DNA of 64,000 bases from Acanthopleura granulata (Eukaryota > Mollusca > Polyplacophora > Chitonida > Chitonidae). The DNA is taken from positions 14,638,330 to 14,702,329 of the forward strand of contig JABBOT010000001.1 of assembly GCA_016165875.1 (NCBI GenBank), given 5' to 3'. The position numbers and the translations under genes were made by a program. Below are positions 1-13,500 of the stretch, piece after piece; within the stretch, counting starts at the first letter, position 1, and each line of letters starts with the position of its first letter. The notes under the pieces were generated by a model. That model was given only the letters and a program-made list of their open reading frames with translations, had not been told where the DNA came from and ran no database searches.

Positions 1-415
1 ACAAGTGAAAATGTAACACGTTTAATAAATATTTTTGCCCTCAAATTTGTCCTTTTCGTCGAACAAATGCGTTAAACCTGGATTTGGATCAAGTTTATAT
101 TTTTAATATGTTCATAAATATAATTATAATTCAGATTAAATGCATATGTTTAAATATAAACAACAAATTTACATTCAAATAAATTTATTAGACATGCATC
201 ACATCCTTATTTGGAACACTATCTATGCAACCGTGATAAATGCCAAAAGTTGGTCCCAAATATCCACCGTACAAAAATACTTCCAAATTCCCTTTTCTCC
301 TGAAGGAAAAATCAACGAAAATATTAAAGACCATATTTGCAAATAAGTTTTGATGCTCTTGTATGTGATTTTGGCATTATTTTTATGTTTTCTTCTCCTT
401 TAAAACTACACCTAC
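1..415. other. KCTD9 intron 4 (partial), A/T-rich, no feature seen
   Basis: This is the intron following KCTD9 exon 4. I found no exon continuing the BTB domain on the minus strand. The short plus-strand frame at 140-346 resembles no protein. Confidence 0.6.
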
Positions 416-3400
416 CTTGTGGTTTTGAAAACTTTCCCCCCAACATTGAGAGTAACCCAGTCTGTTTTGCCTGTAGGGTGAACAATGTCTGCTGACGTCA
501 CAGAGTTGTAGGCAGAGTCCAAGTCTTCACAAGGATCAAGATAACTGGGTTGAGCTGGATGAACCAATTTACCTAACAATATATACACGAAAGAGATTCA
601 TAGGAAACACCAAATACACAAAAAGGATATATGTATACAGGGAATATCCTGAGTTCCAGAAAACATTTTCATCCCCTAAACTGTTAGGTGTCCTAACTAT
701 TCAAGCTGTTTTAAAAAGAACAAGTAAATTGAACACAAATATGGTATATCAATAAAAATGTTTAGTTATGCAAATATCTGTCATTTACATACTTGAATGC
801 CCTCAGAAAGCAACACTGAGAGTACATTATAAAATTTATTAATGCACTTGGCCATTTATGAAGTTTAAGATCACAGTCTACAATTTTTTTTATGGATGGT
901 GCAGCCCTAATATTTGAGAAGAATCACATAGAAAAACATTAATGTCACCATTACAGGAACACATTTATACACTTGCTTTTTTGCGTACATAAGGTGAAAG
1001 CAAATAGACTAAATAAATGTAACGTGGCTGACCACCCCTCTACATCAAATACAGTCAACTTCTAAATACACAATTACTCATATAAAAGAGCAGGACACAC
1101 ATTTAAAAGAAAAGACAACAAAAAATATAACCAACGTTATTTCTGAAGAGAGGTCCATACGGACCTAAACGGGTATAGGCATTTTTTATGATGTGCTTGA
1201 CAACTGTATAAATCACCATTTAATCTGGAATTCTTATGAGGCCATATAATATGCCATTTAGAGAAACCCGGAATTTGATGTGGTGTCATCTGCACTCTAC
1301 AATCTTCAGTATTATGGGCGAGACACTCTTTTGTGTGCGAAGTAAGGTCCCATCTATTATTACAAACAAAGGCCATGCATTGTGGCCTCCCATTGAGGCC
1401 TTGGGGAATAACCCCAGATGTATTCCATACCACTTTCGCATTGAAAATGGCTTTAGGGGCCCCCAGTGGTTCAGTTGGTTAGAGTGCTAGCACAGCATAA
1501 TGACCCAGAAGCCTCCCACCAATGCAGTTGCTGTGAGTTCAAGTCCAGCTCATGCTGGCTTCCTCTCCCACCATAATGTTGGTTGCCATAGTATAAGTGA
1601 AATATTCTTGTCTATGGCGTAAAACACCAATCAAATAAATAAATAAATAAATAAACAAATAAATAAATAAAATGGCCATAAAGTATATCACCACTGTCTC
1701 GTACTCACATGGAAAACAGCTGATTTAACACTACTTTTACATGGAAAAATGGTGAACTAAGTACTGCTGACGTCACAGCAGAAACAGATCTATTCTCGGG
1801 TGGTAAAACTATCTCGCCATTGATTGGTTACAATTGAAAGCTGTTTGACTTACCCAAAGTGGATGTTTTTGCATACTTTGAATTGTTATATCTCCGTTAT
1901 CATAGATCATGAAAATAAAAAGTGATGTTTTTTGAGCTATGAATAGGATTCTTTATCAATGCATATATACATTTGGTCTAGTGTTGTCTTTTCTTTTAAG
2001 CACATGACATATATACAAGTACATGTACGTGGACAGCTCATTATAAGCTTAAAGCTGATTTATAATTGTATACCTTCAGCAGGGTCTCCCAAAAATTCTT
2101 CACCTAATGAAGCATATAAAATTTCTCCATCCCTGAAAATGTAAAAAATTTACATACATGTATGTTAATTTTTTAACATCTCTTAAAAAATATCAGTTTC
2201 TTTGATAGTTCATGGAAAATCTTGAAATGTTTGGAAATGGATTAAAGCGGAGGCAGTATATCAAACTATGTGGACTCTGTAGATGGCTTACTACAGATCC
2301 TGAGCAGGCTGCCCCAAAATCAATGTCAACCAAGTACTGCCACTAAGGCCCTCTTGAACTAGAGCACAGGAATGTACGTATTCTCTACCAAAGACTGGGA
2401 TCGAAGCAGAAACTTCATGGTTTTGGTGTCACACAGCTTACCATTTACCCACATCTTCCTCCCCTACAAGATACTGTTGTGAAGATTTTCACCCGATTAA
2501 AGTCAACTGCTACTGGCTTAGCACGAATTTAATCATTTATCAAAAGAAAGTTACAGTATTAAAATCTGATGAGAAATGATTAAATACCGTATCAGCTCTG
2601 GGTCATCTATTTCCCCTCCATCCACTGTGTACAGACATGTGACTGGAATGTTCAGCTTCCTCCTCACTTCACTAAATACATCTTCTATATTCTCAGTCAC
2701 TGGAATTACCTGTTAGAAAGATTTAAAGCATTTTAAAACTGGTAATCAACTTGATTTAATGTGATTGTTATGATGTTATCTATCGAACCTGTTGCAAAAC
2801 ACAAAGACTTTTTCAGTCACAATGTCTCGATTTCTTGCTATGCCACTGCATAATGGTCCTCTTCCAAAAACCAATAATGCCATGACTACAAATATGTTAA
2901 AGACATGTACTTTGTTGTGGTAGCTGCAATCAACTTAGCCTATACATGTCTTGTGAAAGGTGCCCCTGAAAGCCTTCTTTGAATGTAAATAGAAAAATCC
3001 ATGTGAAACAGACCATAATATTTCCAATTTGGATTTACAAGACTGGATATCCTCTAGTGTCATAGCATTAGTAGCTTTGCGTTGGTCACATCACAATTCA
3101 TACATGATTACACTGTGATGTCAGGGATGTTAACTTGCTCCAGCAGCTCAACTCAATGAGTTCAGATGAAAAGCATGTATATTATTGGAACATATTAATG
3201 ATGTCTCATGTTGGGTCTGCACAAAATATGAAGAAGGCGTACTCTAATCTGTTTCAGCACAGCTGAAATTTAAGTGGATTTATAACAAACAAGTAAGAAA
3301 TGCTAACATAAAGCTGTATATTATATACTTTTATTCTGAATCCCAACACAACCTGGAAATACAAAACATTGAATCTATGCCCACAAAAGTCCATTTATAA

Positions 3401-4365
3401 TTTGACTTAACAGTTATTTATCCTTGGCAAGGCTGAATGTCCTAGATTGAGCTAAAATAAAGAAATATATGAAATATCCAACCATATGCCAGTCCATCTA
3501 GATGGAATCAATTCAAAATTCTGACATTCAGCACAACACTGAGTTCTTTGCACTGAAGTAAAAAAACCACCATATATTTCCAGGTCCATAGAGCTGTTCT
3601 CACCAAATTCCGCGCTCGTGTAATACAAGCTTACCTGTACTCAAAAGAATTTTTTTTTTAAGTTTTATGTCCTTCTCAGCTGTAGGCCCACTATGAAGTT
3701 GTGCCCACACAAACGGCAATGAAAGCAGCACAGTTTTCAACATGTTTTCGATGCCAGAACTCAGTTACATTTCAGGACCAAGTTCTCATCGTTATTGTGA
3801 CCACAGGATAGTGTGTTAATTAGTTTCATCAGTAAAGAAAAATATTAAGAGGTTAATATTTGAGATTCAGACGGAAAATGACATACAGGTATTTATTTAT
3901 TTATTCACTTTATTTGATTGGTGTTTTAAGCCGTACTCATGAATATTTCAATTATGGGACAGCAGCCAGCATTATAGTGGTAAGAAACCGAGCAGAGCCT
4001 AGGGGAAACCCACGAGGTTGCTGGCAAATCCCTTGATGAACCAAATAAGCCATATAATAAAATATGCAACTAAATAACAAGGGACACTGACTCAGTAAAC
4101 AGTAATGTTAAATGACACATTTTCAGCATTAAAATTCGATAATCACCATAAACTCATTTTGAAAACATTGAGTGGGTAATCACTGCTAATCACAATGTTT
4201 GCAAATATGCTACTCTTGAAAGAAAATATCACTATGTCAGTTAGACGAGGTCCAGTTTTCGTTTCAAAACAAAGATTCTTGAACAGATTGTAAGCAGAGA
4301 TTTTCTAATCTGTTTACCTTTCCATTCTTTTTCAACCCATTTCTGAAGACTGTGACCCTCTTCAT
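416..4365 (-). CDS. KCTD9: KCTD9-like BTB protein, 5' part (exons 1-4)
   Basis: The exons (minus strand) are 4365-4318, 2709-2588, 2132-2074 and 572-416. All have AG/GT borders and their phases join cleanly. The protein starts MKRVTVFRNGLKKNGK, continues VIPVTENIEDVF...YTVDGGEIDDPELIRDGEIL, and reaches KTDWVTLNVGGKVFKTTR. Human KCTD9 has the same order: an N-terminal KHA/DUF3354 ubiquitin-like domain (about residues 1-75 here), a linker, and then the T1/BTB domain, whose opening motif is WVTLNVGGKVF. The linker here is longer than in the human protein. KCTD9 is known as a CUL3 E3-ligase adaptor that also carries pentapeptide repeats. Those repeats and most of the BTB domain would lie left of base 1. 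Exon 4 ends at a donor (AAG|GTAGG), and no further exon was found in bases 1-415. The start codon faces that of PTCD3. Family identity is firm; the exact paralogue is a judgement from the N-terminal match. Confidence 0.9.
1114..2010. repeat. Dispersed element, copy A (interrupted by a SINE)
   Basis: Bases 1114-1443 plus 1677-2010 align with 12062-12690 over about 600 bp in the same orientation. Shared blocks include TCTGGAATTCTTATGA, CATTGTGGCCTCC, TGACGTCAC, GATTGGTTA and CTAGTGTT-TCTTTTCTTTTAA. There are many point differences, so the copies are old. No coding capacity or terminal structure is evident. The class is unknown. Confidence 0.75.
1452..1668 (+). mobile_element. tRNA-derived SINE inserted in dispersed element A
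   Basis: The head looks like a tRNA gene, with a pol III A box (TGGTTCAGTTGGTTAGAGTG, 1468-1487) and a B box (GAGTTCAAGTCC, 1535-1546). The tail core is ATAAGTGAAATATTCTTG (from 1591), followed by an (AAAT)n simple repeat. The 8-bp sequence AAAATGGC flanks it at 1444-1451 and 1669-1676 as a target-site duplication. The paralogous copy of the host element (about 12400) lacks the insertion. Confidence 0.88.
3889..4036 (-). mobile_element. SINE fragment (3' part), minus orientation
   Basis: It begins with a (TATT)n tail and TTTGATTGGTGTTTTAAGCC, then the core reading TGAATATTTCAATTATG on this strand. It continues with an AGCAGAGCC...GAAACCCACGAGGTTGCTGGC segment shared with the copy at 24319-24558. 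The tRNA head is missing. It lies in KCTD9 intron 1. Confidence 0.75.
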
Positions 4366-4588
4366 ACTGAGAATGATCTTAGATCAGAACTCGATGACGA
4401 ATCATTATTGGAAACACTGAACACCAAACACCGACTCCTCTGTCACATATCAACTTACGATGTTCTAAAAATAGAGATTGTCGGCTGCTCTTTATACTCA
4501 GACTCGTACATTTGCTGAGTATATATTTTACATGTAGAAACGTACGAGACAAAAAGCGTGGTTGCAAACAGTCAGTTTTCAAGCGAAA
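4366..4588. promoter_or_regulatory. Divergent (bidirectional) promoter region between KCTD9 and PTCD3
   Basis: Only 223 bp separate the minus-strand KCTD9 ATG (4363-4365) from the plus-strand PTCD3 ATG (4589-4591). Both 5' UTRs and the core promoters must therefore fit here, unless there are further upstream noncoding exons. I see no convincing TATA box. On the plus strand, an in-frame TAG at 4535-4537 precedes the PTCD3 ATG, which supports that start. The same site forms a minimal ATG-TAG uORF (4532-4537) if it is transcribed. The transcription start sites are not known. Confidence 0.6.
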
Positions 4589-7500
4589 ATGAGTGGTTAT
4601 CAAACATACTGCGTAACTTCAAGACTGTGCCGGAAATTGCCCCGTAACTTGAGATGGTAACACCGCATATAATGGGATTCACATGCCAAAACTGACAAGC
4701 TGTTTCATTTTAGATTTGCCGATAGACTTAAGGTTTAATGAGTGCACGACCTGAGATTAAGAGTTAACAGTATCATATGGTGTCCAGTTTTCGACAGTAC
4801 TACTATATTCTTGATCGATACTCACAGAATAGAACAGTCAGTTTTGACTGATTGTCATCGTACAAGTAAATTGTTCTAGGAATTACAGAAAACATCCATC
4901 AACAAAGTTAGTGGGTGAATAACGCAGTTGTAATGTCAAGTGTCCCTCTAACAGATAAGTAAACAAATATGGCCATTAAAATCTGTTAGCACAGTACATT
5001 ATTGTGCAAAATAGGGTAGCTTTGTTGTAGTTTTCTAGTGTACATTTGACCCTTCACATGCTGATGGATTGGTGGGGGGCGGGGGGGGGGGTAACTGAGC
5101 ATTTCAGACGTGAACCCAATAATGTTGGCTGAACATAACAGAGAAAAATGAGCTTGGCTTTAACCATTCGATAACAGTGCCTGTTCTTTATTAATCCCTG
5201 TCCGTATTATAATTATATCCCACAACGGGTAACCCTCATGGCAACTGAAATTGCCTCATTTTGGATTTTTATCTAGTTTCATCTGTCAGCCTATTGGTAG
5301 GAAACTCAGAACTACAGTACTGTGTCTATGGTATTTGAAGTCTTCTGTTCAATCAGATGCAAGGTTCATGAGTCCTTTTACGGCATTCATTCAAAACCCT
5401 CTGTTAACTGGATTTACTTTTGAATGTATATTCTGCATAAACCTGTACATGTGTTTGTTTTTTTTGTTTCTGACAGGGTTATGACATCTGCAATAACAAC
5501 AGGACCCAAAAGTAACAAGGAAGCAGTTAGACCTACACAGTCTACTGTGTCAGACCCACAGGGTAAGAGTGTCACATAAAAAAAAAATAATTACATCTGG
5601 GGTTTCAGTAATTTCTATTGTCTTGATTGCATTTTTATGTGAGAAGATCCTGTCTGTTTTTGTTTTTTACAATGTTCAAATTTGATGTTAATGTTCCAAA
5701 TGGTAGATGAATAATTAATGACTGATTCATATATATATATATTTATATGATAGAATGAAATGATAAGGGCCGTAGCAAAAATTAGTAACCATCATTGAAT
5801 TTGCGAGACATATACATGTGCCTGCATGATATATTAAGTATATTTGTTATTAAACATGTTATGTTTCATTTTCATTTGACAGAAAAGATTGTGATCCCTA
5901 AAAGAAAGAAGAGGTAAGACACTGTTGTGGTTATGGGTAGTTAATAAAATACCATTTGCTATCATCCGATAATTAATTTATCTCTGTTTTACTCTGAAGA
6001 ATTCACTAGGCCTTGTAGACATGTTTTAAGGATTCTGTCAAGGATTGGAGTGAGGAATTTTTGTGTGAAGTGCATGATGGCACGGCAGTCTTATAACAGG
6101 CTATTATAATGTCAAGCATGAAACAAGCTAATATTAGTGCTACCCATATTGGACTAGGGTTTAGGGACTGTCTAAGTCACAGCAATTTCTGTAGATGTAT
6201 ATGCAGATTTTTTTAATTATTGCTGTGAAATTGCTTTAAATAAGTACTTCATAATTCAGTTGTTTACTGCCTACTTACGTGATGCTTTTTAGCTAAGCTC
6301 AAATCAGTTCAAACATGGTAACAGTGCTCCAGATAAGCATTTTTTTTTTTTTGTGGCAGTACAGTACTCCTCCAAATTTTACCCGAGGAGTACTGGCTTA
6401 TATCATAAGAGTACTGCCTAATCAGAGAAAACCAGTTAGCGTATATAAACCATGCACATTTATTTAAGCAAATCAATAATAAAACTATCATAACACACTG
6501 TTCTCCAAAGGGAACAATGTTTTAATTATTCCTTAAAATTCAAAATGTTTATGTGATTCAGCAGTCTGTTCGAGTTATTGTTCATGCTGTTCTGATACCA
6601 AAAAGCCACGTCTGACTAAAGCCAAAATTTAAAATCTAGTCAAAAAAGTTAGTAGACCTGAAAGTAGAACATCTGACACATTTGTCTTAGAGTGACACCA
6701 ATGAGGTGGTCCATATTTTAATTTCTAGGACCTCTAAGCTCAAAAATTCTATTTCAAATTTCGACTTCGGTAAGAAATAGCTTTGTGGAATCAGCCCCTG
6801 CACTGCCATCAATTAAAACTCACACATGTGTTTTTAATTGTCCCAAAATTTAATAAGGCCAACGTGAGCAACAACATTGGATTGCCTTTTTCCTGACAAG
6901 TTTTACTGAAAAAACAAATCTCTTCACTTGGCTTTCTGAGCGAGACAAACAAAAGACTGATTATTATCATTTAAAAACACGTCGATATTTCACATATGAT
7001 GATTTAAATGCGAAAATTCTTTTCAACTGTGTTTCAGAAATGCTACAGCTATTCTTGAAGCTCTTTCCTCCACAGTGAAAAAGGTAACTTATCAGAGTCA
7101 TCTCTTTGCATCTGCTGTTTTGTTTCCTGAGCCATTCCGTTATTCTTCAAGTTGAATTATGTGTCTTTATTTTGGATGATGTGTTTAATGTGACATCATA
7201 ATGAGGTATGTAATGTGACATCACAATGGTTTGTGTTCTGTAAGATCATAATGATGTGTGTCATGTGACATCGAAACCATATAGCCCATAAATATCCACA
7301 AAGGATTGAAAAAATAATTAATATACCAGCCTTATATATTAAGATGACATTCATCATGGCTTAATTTGATTTTTAATCTGGCACCTGTTTTTGTGGTTAA
7401 TGTCTAGGACCCTACTGCCCCAGCTTTCCGATACATGGATGATCCATATCTCATTCCAGCTGATAATTTCAACAAGGTATGTATCATAATTCCTGCATAA

Positions 7501-10500
7501 CTTGAGGACACATGTACCTGTACAAATATGCCCTGTGATTAGTATTAAATTATTTACTGTCATTAAATTGATTTCATGAAATATCATTTAACATACAGCA
7601 CATGTAATGGATTTATTTGCAAATTACAAACAGTATCAGAAGCAAGTTTTCAGGAGGTTAGTTTTATGTTTTTGCAGTTTAAACTCGTGTTCTAATATTT
7701 TTTCTTTCATGGTATCTGATTTAAAATTCACCTTGTAATTTCAGAAAAGCTTTGCACTGTCTAAGGCTTCTGGTAGGAAAGCTGCTAAACATCTTGTGGA
7801 AAGATATGGAAAGTTTGTGAAAGAAATGTACGACTTTGCTGAGCCGAAAATTGAGGTATTTTCTGTTTTCGTTTTGTTCAATTATGATATACCAAAGTTA
7901 CGGGTAGTATTAGGGTATGGTGATGTCCATCCATGACACTCTCTCTGTCTCTCTACATCTGTAAACTTTTTGACATGACAACTATATCTTCATAACTGCT
8001 TTGATTTTTTTTTTTGAAATTTATTTACATTACGACTGAGTATGCCACCTTCTCATGTCAAAAGTGTATTTGAAGAAAGTTTAAAAGAGGACAGTCTTGT
8101 GTATTATGATCATCACCGCCAAACGGTAATGGTACTGTCTGCTATATACTCCTCCATAGTAGCAATACCATGAAGATCTGGAACACTGGTTACCATAATC
8201 CTGTAGTTTCACTGATGAGTCTTAAGTAAAGAAGGAGAGTGTTTCCGAAAACCGAACACTGTCAATATTTAGGCGTTTTATTTGCCATCATCAGATGCTG
8301 CAACTGTATGCCAAGTACAGGCACAGGGTGTTACCTGTGGTTTGATGGTGTACTGTTGTTTTGTTCTGCAGGTGTACCAGGTTAAGAATAGCCAGTACAG
8401 GTTCACAGTGTTACCTGTGGTTTGATGGTGTACTGTTGTTTTGTTCTGTAGGTGTACCAGGTGAAGGATAACCAGTATAGGTACACAGTGTTACCTATGA
8501 TTTGATGGTGTCTGTTGTTTTGTGCTGCAGGTGTACCAGGTGAGGTATAGCCAGTACAGGTAGACACTGTTACCTGTGGTTTGATGGTGTACTGTTGTTT
8601 TGTTCTGTAGGTGTACCAGGTTAAGAATAGCCAGTACAGGTTCACAGTGTTACCTGTGATTTGATGGTGTACTGTTGTTTTGTTCTGTAGGTGTACCAGG
8701 TGAAGGATAACCAGTATAGGTACACAGTGTTACCTGTGATTTGATGGTGTACTGTTGTTTTGCTCTCTAGGTGTACCAGGTGAAGTATAGCCAGTACAGG
8801 TAGACAGTGTTACCTGTGGTTTGATGGTGTACTGTTTTGTTCTCCAGGCATACCAGGTGAAGGATAACCAGTACCGACACACAGATCCAGGGGAGGATGC
8901 CCTTCTCGAGAGGGTGGGCAAGAGGCGGGTAGTAGATGCCATAGAAATGTACAAAGCAATAAAAGCACAAGGTAAGCATTATATACAGGAGTAAAAAATG
9001 TTTTCTTGGAAAATTGACTCAAGATGGGATCAGTGCAATTCTACTTTCAGCACAGTAACTAATTCTTATATAAAGAAGTATAATTTCTTAGATTATGCAT
9101 TTTAAAAATTTGAATATGGTTTTCAGATTTTGCTTGAGATTTGAGTTGTTTTATCTGGTTTTACAGATGTCTTTACAGATTTTTATTTGGTTTTTGGTGC
9201 TATTATTGTCACAGCAAGAACCATTTACCGCTTGTTATTTTAAACCTATTTTCTCCACAATATGACTGTAATATTGTCATTGTGGCACAAGGCAATAAAC
9301 ATTCATTTTCCTGCACAACTGAACATGCAGTTTTATGAACAGTTTAATTGGCTGAAGTTTAATGATAAGTTGTTTTGACATCGCAGTCTTTCATTGTTAC
9401 ATTGTATAAAATTGTCCTTGAGGGCTGGGTATTGCGACAGACAGTATCCTAAAAGTGCTGTCCAGTCTGAAAGGTGTGGTCATGTATATAGTCCGTAGGA
9501 AAAACACACTTCTTTAAGATGGTAAAGGCTAAAACTCTTGTGTTCAGTTTGTTCTGACCATAACACAGAGATATTGTGTTTTCGATTTCACCCCAAGACC
9601 TTGTTATTGCTGGCTAACCTGTGACTGGGGATTGCTTTCATCTGTCAGTGAGTGCATCAGCCAGTCCTTCTGTATATGGGACTGTATCGAATGCCTCCTC
9701 GAAAAGCTTTACTATGACTGGTTTACCTGTAACTGGGGTTGTCTTGTTGGCGGGACTGTATCTAACCCCTCCCCCAAGGCTTTTACAGGGTTTGCCTGTA
9801 ACTGGGATACCTCTATCTGTGAGTGTCAATCATGGCATCAATCAGTCAATCCTGTTGTGGGTGGGACTGTATTTGACCCCACCTTCCAAGGCTTCTGGGG
9901 TTACCTTTCATCTATCAGAGTCAATCATGACATCAATCCATCAGTCAATCCTGTTGTAGACGGGACTGTATCTTACCCCTCCCCCAAGGCTTTTACAGGG
10001 TTTGCCCGTAACTGGGATTAGCTTTCATCCGAGTATGTCAGTCGTCACATCACTCCATCAGTCAATCATGTTGTAGGTGGGACTGTATCTGATCCCACCC
10101 CCAATGCTTCTGGGGTTACCTTTCATCTATCAGTGTCAATCATGACATCAATCCATCAGTCAATCCTGTTGTAGACGGGACTGTATCTTACCCCTCCCCC
10201 AAGGCTTTTACAGGGTTTGCCCGTAACTGGGATTAGCTTTCATCGGTGTATGTCAGTCGTCACATCACTCCATCAGTCAATCATGTTGTAGGTGGGACTG
10301 TATCTGATCCCACCCCCAAGGCTTCTGGGGGTTACCTTTCATCTATCAGAGTCAATCATGACATCAATCCATCAGTCAATCCTGTTGTAGACGGGACTGT
10401 ATCTTACCCCTCCCCCAAGGCTTTTACAGGGTTTGCCCGTAACTGGGATTAGCTTTCATCCGAGTATGTCAGTCGTCACATCACTCCATCAGTCAATCAT

Positions 10501-13500
10501 GTTGTAGGTGGGACTGTATCTGATCCCACCCCCAATGCTTCTGGGGTTACCTTTCATCTATCAGTGTCAGTCATCACATCAATCCATCATTCAATCCTGT
10601 TGTAGGCTTGACTATATCTTACTCCTCTCCCAAGGCTTTTATAGGGTTTGCCTGTAACTGGGATTAGCTTTCATCGGTGTATGTCAGTCATCACATCAAT
10701 CCATCATTCAACCCTGTTGTAGGTGGGACTTTGCCTGACTCCTCCCTTGAGGCCCTCCTACAGCTGGTGTGTGTCTATAACAGCGAAGATCCTGCTCCGC
10801 CTCTTCAGGCCGAGGAGATGTGGTATCGCAGAGATGTAGAGATTGGGGATAAGAGAAGGCAGATGTGGAAGTATGTATTGTGTAATAGTCATTCAGCAAT
10901 ATTCACAAGAGCACAGACCCTAGCTTATGTCTAGATAGATAACTGGGATTCTTTAACACCCCTCAGATTCAGGGAGTGGGCCATGACTGAGTGGTGGAAA
11001 CCCATGACCGTCCGCAGGTTGCTGGAGGACCTTCCCACATACAACTGGAGAGGAAACCAGTGCGTCGAATATATAAATAGTGCTAATTCCATTAGTAACG
11101 AATAAGTCTAAATTGATTTTTGACATGTGGCCATTCATACTTTGCCACTTTGTCTCTTCATAACATGATATTCATCAGTAACCAAGAGAGAGATGAAACC
11201 GATGGATGGAATAACTTTATTTACAAAGTACTGATGTACTAATGCTGGGCATTAGGTGTTGTTGTTTATTGTGCTTATTTGACTTATGATAACACTGATG
11301 AGAACTTCATGACATTTGCATGTTTATTTAAGTACAAAGTACTTAAAAGTCATATTACATTGTATGTTTGCTTCAGGCAAGAGTCTGTGGCTGAAGATAT
11401 CTTTTCAGACTTAACGGAGAAAACTCCCTTGGCCTATTGCAGTCTTGTCAGAGGTTATGCAGTTGTGAGTAGACCAGTCATGTTAGCAGGGGTATATGTG
11501 GGAAGTATCTGTTCATTTATTTCTCTTTTTATGTATTTATTTATCCAGTTACAGTATAAATTCCAACCCTAAATGATCTGAAATTTTGACCATGACAAAG
11601 TTACTAATTTTTCCTTATTCTCAGAGTTCTTTTGATTGTACAAAGGTCTATTAAGGCTTGTTTGGAAAGTAAGATCATATCCTAACAGAAAAATGTACTA
11701 GTTGGACGAAATTTGAGGTCAATTACATTACTTACTTCCTCACTCCAGACCCCCTCTCAGCCACATGTGGATAAGACTAAATGTTCTCATCTAAACCTTT
11801 AAAAAAGAAGTTTGGCTTGTGAAGAATTACGTTTTGCAGTCAGTAATCTAACCTAATGAAACATCTGTAAAGCATATGTGAGGTGTAAATAATTACCCCC
11901 CAAGTCAATATTCTGTGAGTTGTAAGGATGAGAGTCTGGTAAGTGTTTTCTGCATGGTGCTTCACTGAAACAGCACTTTGCCTGGTTTGGCACTGGCACA
12001 CCCCTTTCCCAGGTAGACACTCTTGTAATATGACAGAAATAGACTTGAAATGTTGAACAGCATTGTTAAAACAAAAGAAAACCAAAAGTATAACCAAAGT
12101 TATTTCAGACTTAAACAGGCATAGGCATATCTTTATGATGTGCATGGTAACTCTATAAATCACCTTTTATTCTGGAATTCTTATGAAGCCATGGGATATA
12201 CCATTTTAGACAAACTGGAATCATGATGTAGCGTCATACATACCCCACGCTTTACAGTTTTCAAGGCACTCCCTTGTGTGCGAACTGTGGCTCTCTTTAT
12301 TATTACAATCCAAGGCCACGCATTGTGGCCTCCTGGTCAAGACCTTAGGGAATGACTCTAGACATATTCCACTACCACCTTCTTGTTGGAAAAGGCGTTA
12401 AAGTATATCAAAATTGTGAACTAGATACGGTTGACGTCACATCCAAAACAGATGCCTTCTTGGGTGGTAGAAATATCTCGCCCTTGATTGGTTAAAAGTG
12501 AGATCATGGCGGCTCGTTTGAATTTCCATACATGGGCATTTTTGATTACTTTGAACTGTGATATCTTGGTTATCCTATATCACAAAAATTAAAAATAAGT
12601 TTTTTTTGTTTTTTTTTAACTCTCAGTGGGATTCGTTATCAATACATACGTACATTTGATCTAGTGTTTTCTTTTCTTTTAAATCCCAAACTGAAACAAA
12701 TAAGCGTAATTTGAAAAGTACAAAGTACTGATGACAGAACAGTGTTGCCATGTGAGGTACTATGATGTTTTGTATTTGATGTGTGCTTTGTAACAGCTCC
12801 CTATCTTCATAATATTGTCATCCATCTTGCTGTACTACATACCCAACTAATATTTTTTTGTTATTGTCTCTTTGTAGTATGGCAGTATTGAAACTGCATG
12901 GGATCTGTACTGTGAGATGAAAGACAAGAAAATCCCAGGTTTGTTTTGACTTAGCCTTCTGCTTTGATTCTGCTTGTTTCTGTGTCGGACATTTAGCCTG
13001 AGAAACACATATAAGGTTTTGTATGATTTTTCTGCTACACAAGAAGCTTTTTCTGACATAAGAAAGTACATGTACAATGTATAATTGGCTGTGATGATTT
13101 TACTGAGGACAGCTACACAAGTGCACTATGTTTTTGCTGATTTAATGGTCTCCACTAAAATGCTGGGGTCGATGGCAAAATACCGTTCTGATTTGAGTCA
13201 GAATTTGAAATACAATCTTCAAGGTTATTTTTGGGCTGTAGAAATTCAAATTTTAACCACCAATTGTAACCTTCAGACAATAAGCATTGTGATAAGGTTT
13301 TGACAAGGTAGTGAAAAACGTCTCTGTGGAAGCGGCCTTGATCACCTCTGCAGACAGATCCTTCACGTGTTCCCATCCAGTTTTCACGGGTGTGACTGTG
13401 GCTTTATGTCTGGTTTGTCAGGTACATCATCAAAGTCCTACCCTCTATTAAGGTTCTGACTGGTTTCCTCTATCATCAGGGATTAACACTTGGTGACTTC

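Noticed and set aside
4379..4603. Minus-strand frame between KCTD9 and PTCD3
   Set aside because: It covers the divergent promoter and PTCD3 exon 1 in reverse. The KCTD9 start at 4365 is supported by homology instead.
8403..9022. Minus-strand frames with repeated WYTYRTKQQYTIKPQ-like peptides
   Set aside because: They are translations of the 80-bp minisatellite on the wrong strand.
8312..10722. Possible CRISPR array from regularly repeated segments
   Set aside because: The units are contiguous tandem copies without unique spacers, lie in an intron of a eukaryotic gene, and are derived from its exon borders.
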